From Hippopus hippopus (lineage: Eukaryota; Mollusca; Bivalvia; Cardiida; Cardiidae): a stretch of 64,000 bases of DNA. The position numbers and the translations under genes were made by a program. The first letter of the stretch is position 1. Every line of letters starts with the position of its first letter. Below are positions 31,511 through 39,156 of the stretch, piece after piece. The stretch covers positions 47,752,311 through 47,816,310 of the forward strand of contig OX328106.1 in assembly GCA_946811185.2 (NCBI GenBank), read 5' to 3'. The notes beneath the pieces were generated by a model. That model was not told the origin of the DNA, did not search any database, and saw only the letters and a program-made list of their open reading frames with translations.

Positions 31511-31897
31511 TTAACCATGACTTCTAAAATCATTATAAGAAACTAAAAATAAAGGTTCAATTTTTGCGATAGTAATCTTTTTAATAGAAATATTTTTTAT
31601 GAATATAAATATATCATCTCTTGTAACTGATCTATTGCCTTCCATGTGTATTAGACCTTTTAAGGATAAATTATCTTTAAGTACAGTTGCAATTTTATTA
31701 TTAGATGTAATACATCCAAGCCCAAGTTGCAATTTTACTTTTTCTAAAGGTTGTAGTATTATTTCACTTTGTGAATATACTTCCCATGTATTTTCTGTTA
31801 TTTTTTTAGGTGGATATTCCAAATTTTGTAAAGGAAACCAGATTACTCCTTTTATATTTTCATTATCTTGAAAATCACATCTATTTATACGTATCAT
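31511..31897 (-). CDS. dUTPase-fold protein 2, catalytic motifs absent
   Basis: 128 codons. Shares the layout of its neighbour: GVIWFPLQNLEYPPKK, W.VYSQSEI, a strand KVKLQLGLGCIT, a loop at LKGLIHMEGN, then IFIFIKNISIKKITIAKIEPLFLV. The last block parallels the VV.FN.....V..GDRIAQL strand pair of trimeric dUTPases. The signature residues for dUTP hydrolysis are replaced. Sequence identity to 31068-31445 is low but residues align from end to end, so an old tandem duplication within the element is inferred. Confidence 0.6.
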   Translation of the reverse strand: MIRINRCDFQDNENIKGVIWFPLQNLEYPPKKITENTWEVYSQSEIILQPLEKVKLQLGLGCITSNNKIATVLKDNLSLKGLIHMEGNRSVTRDDIFIFIKNISIKKITIAKIEPLFLVSYNDFRSHG

Positions 31898-31936
31898 TTT
31901 TTAATTATGTATTATTTTTTTTAATATTAATATTTT

Positions 31937-32505
31937 TTATAAGATAGCTCCTAGAATAGGGATATTAGCAAATGGACTATTAGGCCCAAGCAAAAGCCCT
32001 TTTCCGTCATAAATTTTCCCTCCTTGCTTTAAATACAAACCATCACCAACAGACCCTAAACCTTTACCTTTGTATGGCTTTAAGTATAATCCACATCCAT
32101 CAGTTTCAACTTGACAAACACAACCCCCTTTTTTACGATAAAGACCCGACCCCATTGCTTTTTGTACCCCCGCTTGAGCTAATCCAGAGAGAGCACCAAT
32201 ACCTAACGCAGGTAAAACGGTTTTTGCAATCATTGGTAAAGCTCTAGCAGCTAACCCGGCCAACATTCCGAGAAAACCTCCCTCTATTTTCATATTATGT
32301 TTAAGTTGTTTCACAGACATTTTAACAGTTATGCCCTTACCCTCCTCATAGGCTTTAGCTATTTTCTTTGCTTGTGAATTGGTAATTGCTAAAACATCAT
32401 TACCTTTTAAATCTTCATGACCTAAACGTATACTTTAAGAGCATGTTGAAGCTTTTCCTTTTGTCCTTCTGATATATTTACTTTAACAGTAGTGTAACTT
32501 GTCAT
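31937..32505 (-). pseudogene. pVI/melittin-like membrane-active virion protein, frameshifted
   Basis: The open C-terminal part (31937-32320, 127 codons) has a hydrophobic Gly/Ala helix (GGFLGMLAGLAARALPMIAK, about 14-33) and then GLY-rich modules GSGLY, DGCGLYL and GDGLYLKQGGKIYDGKGLLL, ending NIPILGAIL. Upstream, an ATG at 32503-32505 with TATA-ATG signal opens 27 codons that end at TAG. The frame shifted by one base then continues through GHEDLKGNDVLA and joins the lower part. The 569-nt span fits a one-base deletion at about 32420-32440. It is likely a membrane-penetration protein of the virion, broken in this copy. Confidence 0.75.
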
Positions 32506-32519
32506 TTTTATATATAATT
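32506..32519 (-). promoter_or_regulatory. TATA-ATG start signal of pVI-like gene
   Basis: On the minus strand AATTATATATAAAA abuts the ATG at 32505. Confidence 0.5.
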
Positions 32520-32530
32520 CTTTTTTTATT

Positions 32531-33304
32531 TTATCTCGCTTCTCTAATATGGAATCTAATTGTAAAATTTTCACCTCTAAGATTTAGTAAATTGCCATCT
32601 TGATCTGTAATATTTACCTCTAGGCTATGTATTTCATGTAATGTTAATGGTAAGTATACTAAATTAAGTGGTGACTCAATTATCTTATATCCAGGTGCAA
32701 CATCTGGGAAAAAAGAGTAAATCGTATTTTTTGTTGAACCATTAACATAACTTCCAGAAATAATATCTATGTTAACAAGCAAACTATTTATACTAAGAAT
32801 GTTAACTACATTCTCCGACTCGTAAAATCCTTGTGTATATTTAGCGCGAGTAAATCCAAATACTTTAGCAATAGAGTTAGGTTGATTAAAATCCACTTGA
32901 TAACCATCTTCTAGAGTAAGAACAGACTTTAAGGTATTGGTGTTTGCAGAAATGTTAATATAATAACCATCATTAACTTCATCATAATGGCCCTTTTTTC
33001 TCATTTCCTGGTGAATGGTATCATTAATGTCAACAAGGTCATAACTTCCTTCAGGTATTTTTATTTTAATCCATGTATTACCATTGTCTGGAGAATAAAC
33101 GAATATGTTGTTTGTTGTATCAATGTTTGGAAAAGAGTAGTAAGTTTCAAGGTTTACTAAAGCTATCTCATATTTTTTATTCTTTTCCAGCTGAATAGGG
33201 GAGTTAAACCTTGTTCTAAAACGTGTTTTGTTGTCGCTTACTATAATTTGAAATGATGTTTTGTGTTCTGTATTTTTTACAATTTGTTTTAAAAGATCTT
33301 CCAT
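32531..33304 (-). CDS. Penton / minor capsid protein (single jelly-roll)
   Basis: 257 codons, intact. Vertex protein of the virion. The N-terminal half matches the Polinton penton pattern: FNSPIQLEKNKKYEIALVNLE, YYSFPNI, and EGSYDLVDIN followed by a helix. The middle has IAKVFGFTR, and the C-terminal half has VNILSINSLLVNIDIISGSYV and the strand-rich LHEIHSLEVNITDQDG ending FTIRFHI. Length and order agree with the family. It lies next to the packaging ATPase, as in other Polintons, with a 14-bp stem-loop between them. Confidence 0.85.
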   Translation of the reverse strand: MEDLLKQIVKNTEHKTSFQIIVSDNKTRFRTRFNSPIQLEKNKKYEIALVNLETYYSFPNIDTTNNIFVYSPDNGNTWIKIKIPEGSYDLVDINDTIHQEMRKKGHYDEVNDGYYINISANTNTLKSVLTLEDGYQVDFNQPNSIAKVFGFTRAKYTQGFYESENVVNILSINSLLVNIDIISGSYVNGSTKNTIYSFFPDVAPGYKIIESPLNLVYLPLTLHEIHSLEVNITDQDGNLLNLRGENFTIRFHIREAR

Positions 33305-33317
33305 TTTTTAAAAGAGT

Positions 33318-33351
33318 AAAAATATTATTTAGTTGAGTAAATAATATTTTT
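33318..33351. terminator. Perfect 14-bp stem-loop between ATPase and penton genes
   Basis: AAAAATATTATTTA and its mirror flank the loop GTTGAG. It touches the ancestral ATPase stop codon (33351-33353) and lies 14 nt before the penton ATG. Confidence 0.65.
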
Positions 33352-34133
33352 TATACTGTCTTAGGTATGTAAAAGTTGTCAAAACCGTTCCTATACTTCC
33401 CATTATTTTTTTTTAATGGTTAAATCGATAATAGCAAAGCCGTGCGGTCTTTCTCATGCCTTTTTACAAAATTCCCTAAATTCATCCTTTGACATATCAT
33501 CACCTACATGATCACTATAAATATGGTTAATGTTTTTTAGGTCTTGTTGGAAAAGACAAATAAAATTAGCGTTTTCTCTAATAGTTTGCCTTGGTAGTCT
33601 AAAATAATTCTGTGAGAGTTAAAAACAATCTACGTTACTATGTCTTCCCCGAATGTAGTAACACTCACATTTATTCTGTTTTTCTAAAAGTAAATCATCA
33701 AAAATCATTAAATTTTTATTTTCTGAGTTTAACTCTCTCGGATCAGGTACATCACTCGCATTTTCAAAAAAGTTACAATTTATATCCGATATGTTTTTAA
33801 ACGACTTAACCCTTTCTTCAACTAAAGCAGTAGGGCATACGTTTAATTCTTGTATTTCGTCACGCATGTTAAACAACTTTAAAATACATTCTTTTGGTAG
33901 TTTTTCTTCAAAAGCCTTTTTTGGTATTCGGTATTCTGGTTGAAAAAGGCTTTTTCCAAAAACAGTTAAATCATTATAGTCGAGCCATCCCGGTCTAAGT
34001 AAAAGGTTTAGCAATAGAGTAGTTTTACCACATCCTGATTTACCTATAATTAAACCTCTGATATTTTTGGTAAAAGAGAGTGATTAAATCTCTTTGATAC
34101 TACTTCATTCCATGATAAGTTTACAATATCCAT
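33351..34133 (-). pseudogene. FtsK/HerA-type genome-packaging ATPase, multiply broken
   Basis: Pumps DNA into capsids in intact relatives. An ATG at 34131-34133 opens 27 codons. A one-base shift at about 34055-34070 then leads into GLIIGKSGCGKTTLLLNLL (Walker A) and the main open piece ending at 33619. That piece includes NLMIFDDLL (Walker B) and CYYIRGRHSNVDCF (sensor-like arginine region). Further family sequence follows in shifted frame (RLPRQTIRENANFICLF; NHIYSDHV), a TGA at 33454-33456, and a last shift in an A-run at about 33407-33415 before a C-terminal NFYIPK-type end near 33351. At least four lesions are seen, so this copy cannot make the enzyme. Confidence 0.85.
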
Positions 34134-34166
34134 TGTATATAACTTTTTTAATTTTTATATATAAAA
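34134..34166. promoter_or_regulatory. Divergent promoter between left and right gene blocks
   Basis: Only 33 bp separate the ATPase ATG (minus) and the PLA2-gene ATG (plus). The segment is almost pure A/T and ends TTTTTATATATAAAA before the right ATG. Both blocks must start from here or from overlapping TATA elements. Confidence 0.55.
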
Positions 34167-34664
34167 ATGTATTGTGTTAAATGTAAAAAAGTTACTGATA
34201 CAAGTGACATAAACTATACTGTTGCTAAAAATGGAAGAAATATGAAACGGGGAAAATGTTTGATTTGTGGAATAACTAAAACTCAGTTTGTTAAGACGAC
34301 AAAGGGAGGATCATTGCTAAATAAAGCTATAAATAATTTACCTTTTGAAATGCTTCTCCCCGGTCACAATTTTACGGGACCTGGCACTAAATTAAAAAAA
34401 AGACTCAATCCAGATTTAACACCAAAGAAATGGAGTAAACCAATAAACCGCGTTGATAAAGCTGCTTATCATCATGATGTTTGTTATCTTCAGAATAATG
34501 ACACTGCCACAAGAAACGCAGTGTGCGATAAGAATATGTTAACAGAGTTAAAAGGTATTTACAGTCCTACTATTAGAGAAAAAATGGAAAGGGGGTTGGT
34601 AAGTAAACTCATTGGAACGAAGAGGAAATTTGGAATGGGAGTTAAAAAAAAAATACCAGCATGA
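34167..34664 (+). CDS. Zinc-ribbon (DUF5679-like) plus parvovirus-type phospholipase A2 protein
   Basis: 165 codons. Residues 1-42 form a C2C2 zinc ribbon (C3, C6, C31, C34) of the YC.KC...KNGR...G.C..CG type. Residues about 59-125 resemble the PLA2 domain of parvovirus VP1: LLPGHNFTGPGTKL (Ca-binding loop, 63-76) followed by DKAAYHHDVCY with the His-Asp dyad H103-D104. A basic tail (KRKFGMGVKKK) follows. Such PLA2 domains breach endosomal membranes during virion entry in parvoviruses; here the activity is inferred. The stop overlaps the integrase ATG (ATGA at 34661-34664). Confidence 0.8.
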   Translation: MYCVKCKKVTDTSDINYTVAKNGRNMKRGKCLICGITKTQFVKTTKGGSLLNKAINNLPFEMLLPGHNFTGPGTKLKKRLNPDLTPKKWSKPINRVDKAAYHHDVCYLQNNDTATRNAVCDKNMLTELKGIYSPTIREKMERGLVSKLIGTKRKFGMGVKKKIPA

Positions 34665-35566
34665 TAAATTTAGCGGAAGAATTACATAAACCTGTAAGAA
34701 GAAAATTTAAGAAAAGGAGAGTTATAGTAAATGGTATAGATAAGATATGGGCTGTGGATTTAGTAGACATGCAAGCATTTTGTAAGTTTAATCACGGTGT
34801 AAAATACCTTCTCGCTGCCATTGACATCTTTTCTAAATACGGATGGTTAGTGCCATTAAAAGATAAAACGGGGAAATCTGTTGCTATAGCATTAGAAAGT
34901 ATTTTTAAGGAGAGGAAACCGGAAAAAATGTGGGTGGATAAGGGTAAAGAGTTTTATAACAAAGATGTAAAAGACTTGGTTGAATTGTATTCTACTGAAA
35001 ATGAGGAAAAATCTAGTGTTGTTGAGAGATGGATTAGAACGATGAAAGAAAAAATGTGGAAGTATTTTTCTGCTCATTCTACAAACGTTTACATTGATGT
35101 TTTACCTGATCTCGTTAAAGAATATAATAACTCAAGGCATTCATCTATTAAGATGACGCCAGTAAATGCGAGTAAAAAAGAAAATGAAACCAAAGTTTGG
35201 AGAAATCTTTACCCCGATAATCTCGAAATAAAAGATATAAAGCCTAAGTTTTCCATTGGAGACAAAGTAAGGATAACTAAAAAGAAAAAGACTTTTGAGA
35301 AAGGTTATACAACAAGATGGACAGAAGAGGTTTTTACAGTTTCTGAAGTAAAACATACATCACCTGTAACATATAAAATTAAGGATCTTAATGGAGAAAA
35401 AATACAAGGTACCTTTTATGAACCCGAACTACAGAAAACCACTCAGGAGCTGTATAGGATAGAAAAGGTTATTAAAAAAGGAAAAAATAAATCTCTTGTA
35501 AAGTGGAAAGGTTACCCCGATGAATTTAATTCATGGGTTGACAATAAAGACATTAGAAATATTTAA
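34661..35566 (+). CDS. Polinton integrase (rve) with C-terminal chromodomain
   Basis: Inserts the element with 6-bp duplications. 301 codons. The RNase H-like core has WAVDLVDM (D33), IDIFSKYGW, WVDKGKEFYN (D93) and EKSSVVERW (E122). The D93-E122 spacing is shorter than the D-35-E of retroviruses, but this matches my recollection of invertebrate Polinton integrases with NKDV..LVELYSTENEE. An SH3-like DNA-binding region follows (FSIGDKVRI, about 202-250). A chromodomain lies at about 264-301 (YRIEKVIKKGKNKSLVKWKG then SW), which may guide insertion to marked chromatin. The frame is intact. It is translationally coupled to the PLA2 gene by a 4-base overlap. Confidence 0.93.
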   Translation: MINLAEELHKPVRRKFKKRRVIVNGIDKIWAVDLVDMQAFCKFNHGVKYLLAAIDIFSKYGWLVPLKDKTGKSVAIALESIFKERKPEKMWVDKGKEFYNKDVKDLVELYSTENEEKSSVVERWIRTMKEKMWKYFSAHSTNVYIDVLPDLVKEYNNSRHSSIKMTPVNASKKENETKVWRNLYPDNLEIKDIKPKFSIGDKVRITKKKKTFEKGYTTRWTEEVFTVSEVKHTSPVTYKIKDLNGEKIQGTFYEPELQKTTQELYRIEKVIKKGKNKSLVKWKGYPDEFNSWVDNKDIRNI

Positions 35567-35575
35567 CTATAAAAA

Positions 35576-35992
35576 ATGTTAAATATTTCGATTGAAAACG
35601 TAATTTTACCAAATAAACCATTAAATAATTTCGAGTTAGAAGATGCTGCAAAAAGATTAGAGATACCTTATTTTAGAGGAGTCTTTTTACTAGATACATT
35701 ACCGAGAAAACCAAATAAAAAAGAATGTGGTATATTAAACTTTGATAAAAGTGGTGGACCTGGTACGCATTGGGTTGCTTGGTATAAAAACGGTAATACT
35801 AAAATTTATTTTGACAGTTATGGCATACAGCCACCTAATGAAATTCGAGAGTACCTAAAAAGTCCAATACAGTACAATACTGATCAATTACAACAAGCTG
35901 GGGAGGTATTTTGTGGGCATTTATGTTTATACATTCTAAAAGAGTTAAGCTCGGGTAAAAAGTTTCAAAATGTTTTAAATAAATTTTTTTAG
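35576..35992 (+). CDS. Adenain-like cysteine protease (C5/Ulp1 fold)
   Basis: Virion maturation protease that would cleave capsid and pVI-like precursors. 138 codons, shorter than adenovirus adenain (about 200) but normal for Polintons. The catalytic set is visible: H65 in GTHWVAW, D80 in IYFDSYG, Q106 before the active site, and C113 in FCGHLCLYIL. The start is preceded by ACTATAAAAA and lies 9 nt after the integrase stop. Intact. Confidence 0.92.
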   Translation: MLNISIENVILPNKPLNNFELEDAAKRLEIPYFRGVFLLDTLPRKPNKKECGILNFDKSGGPGTHWVAWYKNGNTKIYFDSYGIQPPNEIREYLKSPIQYNTDQLQQAGEVFCGHLCLYILKELSSGKKFQNVLNKFF

Positions 35993-36003
35993 CAATATAA
36001 AAA

Positions 36004-37323
36004 ATGCCGGTCGATAAATTCGAAAGAATGAAAGAAGATAAAATAAGCGGTGATGGTGTGTCACTCGCTTACATAAATAATAATTTTTTACGTAAAGATG
36101 GAACAACTGTTCTTACAGGTTCTATAGATATGGCTGGTAATACATTAACGAGGGTTAGTAATCCGGTAAATTCTCAAGATGTTGCTACAAAACATTACGT
36201 TTATGAAAATTCTGGGTTGTTTCTAGAGAATGGAGGATATCATGTTAATGGATATTTAAATATGGGTTTCAATGAAATAAGAAATGTTAAGGAGCCTACA
36301 GAACCAAACGAAGCAGCTACTAAAAAATACGTGGATAGAAGCGGTAAAGCAATAGTAGAGAATCGAGATGGTACCTTTTCCGCTATTGCAAATATAGATA
36401 TGAAAGGATATAGTTTAACTAATCTTTTGGATCCTGCAGATGCCCAAGATGCAGCAACTAAAAGATATGTAGATTCTTCCAATAGAGCCTTTGTTTATGG
36501 AGCTGGTAGGTATATGGCAGTTTCTGACGTTTCTATGGGAGGACGAAGAATTAACAATGTTGGAAATCCTTTAGAAAATGATCAAGCTGTAAATAAGTTT
36601 TATGTAGATACCATCGTTCAGGTGGCTCCTGCGGGTGAAAAAGCTTTAACAAAAAAACGAGATGGATCTTTTTCAATGGCTGGGAAATTAGATATGAATG
36701 ATAACCCGATTACTGGATTACCAAATCCTATATCCCGTGATGCCGCTGCCAATAAAAATTATGTTGATAATGGTGGAGCTATCGTAAAAAATCCAAATGG
36801 AAGTTTCACGGTGGTGGCTGACATAGATCTTCAGGGTTTTTCTATAAAAAACGCGGCAACCCCGGTAGAAGAGAGAGATTTAGCAATAAAATCCTATGTG
36901 GATAAAAAAGTATCCCTTCCTTCTCTCATAGGCCCTAAACCTATTATAACCGTGTGGGCTGAAGAACAAGGGGGGATTGTAGATGGTAATTATGAGTTCT
37001 CATTTGGTAATGGTAATTCGGGTCGCAGCCATCGTTTAGGAGGTTACTGCATGAGTGCACCGGGTAGAATTATAAGAGGAAGTTTAACGATTGTTAAAGA
37101 TAACTATAACGCACTAGAAGAGGTACAAGTTAATATTGCTGTAAACGGAATAGAGCAGGTTGATTACTCTATTATTAAAAAAGCGGATGAAGTTTGTAGC
37201 TGTACGATTTTTCCGAGGGCGTTAGAGGTAAAGCAATGTGACATTGTAAACTTTGTTACAAAGACAACCGACCGTGATGTAATACACGCTTACATATCTA
37301 TTTTGATAGAGTTAGACTTATAA
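36004..37323 (+). CDS. Fibre-like protein with six tail-fibre repeats and C-terminal head
   Basis: 439 codons. Six repeats of about 42-46 residues span about 28-300. Each has the pattern DG.F...G.IDM.G..I.N...P....DAATK.YVD; clear examples are SIDMAGNTLTRVSNP, NIDMKGYSLTNLLDP and KLDMNDNPITGLPNP. Repeats of this kind form trimeric beta-structured shafts in phage tail fibres. The C-terminal 135 residues (from about 305) are beta-rich, with SFGNGNSGRSHRLGGYC, and lack the repeat, so they are a likely receptor-binding head. Shaft-plus-head architecture beside penton and protease genes suggests a vertex fibre, by analogy with adenovirus. The start is set by CAATATAAAAAATG. Confidence 0.8.
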   Translation: MPVDKFERMKEDKISGDGVSLAYINNNFLRKDGTTVLTGSIDMAGNTLTRVSNPVNSQDVATKHYVYENSGLFLENGGYHVNGYLNMGFNEIRNVKEPTEPNEAATKKYVDRSGKAIVENRDGTFSAIANIDMKGYSLTNLLDPADAQDAATKRYVDSSNRAFVYGAGRYMAVSDVSMGGRRINNVGNPLENDQAVNKFYVDTIVQVAPAGEKALTKKRDGSFSMAGKLDMNDNPITGLPNPISRDAAANKNYVDNGGAIVKNPNGSFTVVADIDLQGFSIKNAATPVEERDLAIKSYVDKKVSLPSLIGPKPIITVWAEEQGGIVDGNYEFSFGNGNSGRSHRLGGYCMSAPGRIIRGSLTIVKDNYNALEEVQVNIAVNGIEQVDYSIIKKADEVCSCTIFPRALEVKQCDIVNFVTKTTDRDVIHAYISILIELDL

Positions 37324-37324
37324 A

Positions 37325-37793
37325 AGTTATATTTTATATCATATGACGAAGTAAAAAATGCTGTAATTTCGCTCATATAGCTATAGCTATATGGGCTAAA
37401 AATATGAATCGTTGGGATGCAGTAATAAGCAGGGATATGGTTAGTTTTAGATTTAAGCAGGGATATGGTTAGTTTTAGATTTAAGCAGGGATATGGTTAG
37501 TTTTAGATTTAAGCAGGGATATGGTTGGATTTAGATTTAAGCAGGGATATGGTTAGTTTTAGATTTAAGCAGGGATATGGTTGGATTTAGATTTAAGCAG
37601 GGATATGGTTAGTTTTAGATTTAAGCAGGGATATGGTTAGTTTTAGATTTAAGCAGGGATATGGTTGGTATAATATTTTAATCATACACATGGTTAAAAT
37701 GTTAATTTAAGCATACATATGGTTAAAAAACTAGCTCTTTCGTAGATTGTCAAATTTGTGGTTAAAACCCAGCTCTCTCTATTTATTACTACT
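37325..37793 (-). repeat. Polinton right terminal inverted repeat
   Basis: Inverse of the left end. The outer segment ends TCTCTATTTATTACTACT. It is much shorter than the left TIR (about 470 vs 1225 bp) because its array is smaller and it lacks the 107-bp internal duplication. Confidence 0.9.
37425..37668. repeat. 28-bp tandem array in right TIR, 9 copies
   Basis: Nine copies of GCAGGGATATGGTT at 28-bp spacing, in inverse orientation to the left array. Both AACT- and ATCC-type variants occur. Confidence 0.95.
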
Positions 37794-37799
37794 TCCGAA
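37794..37799. repeat. Polinton target-site duplication, right (TCCGAA)
   Basis: Identical to 21560-21565 and directly adjacent to the terminal CT of the element. Confidence 0.9.
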
Positions 37800-38516
37800 C
37801 GCGACACGGTGCGCTTTTGCGTGCAGTAAGAAGGAAGAAATCAGAAAAGATCTGAAGAGGACTTTAACTAAATTTTTGCAGCAAGTAGCGAACGATATAG
37901 ATACACAATCACAGTACGCGTTCTTTGTAGGCTGAGAACATCTTATCTTGGTCTACGCCGTCTGCAAAAGCAGCTGCAGTCGCTGAAAGTAGGAAAAAAG
38001 TTCAAAGAATTGGTACAAGTGTTACGAAAGACAACCACTTAAAGGAAAGGGAACTGTTGTTTATATCTACAATTTGTTCACCTTCTTACCTCCCTTCGAT
38101 TATTTCGCACTTCCTGCGTGAAAAGTTCAATACTCCCTCTTACCACTGGTGGAGCTCTTCAAATTAAGGGCGGTTTAAACTTACGCCATGCAGTGTCGAA
38201 CCAACGTAATTAGGCTTTTATTGCTAATTTGTTATTCTCGTTCTTCATCGCTTTTCTCCACTCTATGAGTGACCTTGTACATGTATGTCCTTATAATATT
38301 GTGATGTCTGGCGAGACTCTTCATTTTCATACCAAACAGACACAAGAGTGCTCAAAGAGAGATAACTCCGTCATACGATTATAAGCATTGTAGAGTGTTA
38401 CTTACGGACATTAAGGTTAAAGTATGTACATTAATCAGTCAGATTCATGTCCCAGTCTCGTTCGATGCTTTATTTAGGCGATGAAGTCGTATTACGTGCC
38501 TGGTGAGCTTCAGGGG
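37800..38516. other. Non-coding flank, no gene seen
   Basis: Pre-insertion host DNA continuing from 21559. No supported ORF. Confidence 0.45.
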
Positions 38517-38665
38517 AGAGTTTTCACCAACCATTTTTTAGAACATACTTAGTCTAATTCTCAAGACCTTTCAAAATTTGAAAGTAACATAATTTCTGAT
38601 TGGCTAAACCATTTGATTTAGCCAATCAGAAATGGTGTTACTTTCTAGATCTAGAATTAGACAAG
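38517..38665. mobile_element. MITE family 5 copy, short
   Basis: Contains TTCACCAACCATTTTTTAGA at the left and an internal hairpin TTTCTGATTGGCTAAACCAT and mirror (38593-38632). The right end is truncated. Family copies also occur at 40822-41050 and 47073-47963. Confidence 0.6.
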
Positions 38666-39156
38666 GAATACAATTAAGAATGGTTGTTGAATACGCCTCC
38701 AGATATCGTATCGCACATTTTCGAATGATTAGCATCAACATTTCGGAAACTATCCATATCAAAGTGGAAACTGTATTTGCTTGCCTTACGGATGCTGTGC
38801 GATACTTCCTAGAACTACAAATGTTTGTTCTGTGTAAATAATTTGTAATTATTTTGGGTAGGCTAAAAGAAAGCCCGTTCAAATCGTATAATGCGCAACC
38901 TTCATTGGAACTGGTTCTTTTTTTTTTTTAATTTGTCAAAAAAGTCGAAATAGGCAAGATGTAACCCCTCCAACGAAAAGTGGGTTTTAATATCCCTAAA
39001 AAAAGGAATAAACAAAAAAAGAAACTGTGATCTTCAGACTAGTTTTTATTAAATTACTAACAGTACTTTTATTTACATTTTGACAATTAATACATAATTT
39101 TTTATAATATAATACCTCTTTTTTTCGCCCCATAGCTGACAATTGCTGTCGAAAGC
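38666..39156. other. Non-coding, no gene seen
   Basis: Poly-T near 38921-38931; otherwise no supported feature. Confidence 0.4.

Larger units (their letters stand above)
21566..37793. mobile_element. Polinton/Maverick element, 16228 bp
   Basis: A self-synthesising virus-like DNA transposon. It is defined by 6-bp TCCGAA duplications, terminal inverted repeats that begin AG on each strand (AGTAGTAATAAATAG), and the family gene set: protein-primed PolB, retroviral-type integrase, double-jelly-roll capsid protein, penton, packaging ATPase and adenain-like protease. Length is within the usual 15-20 kb. Genes form two divergent blocks that meet at 34134-34166. Several left-block genes carry stops or frameshifts, so this copy is unlikely to be autonomous, although the ends and the integrase are intact. 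Confidence 0.95.

Noticed and set aside
34661..35566. Deletion in the integrase between D93 and E122
   Set aside because: The 28-residue spacing is short, but I recall the same spacing in invertebrate Polinton integrases, so no deletion is claimed.
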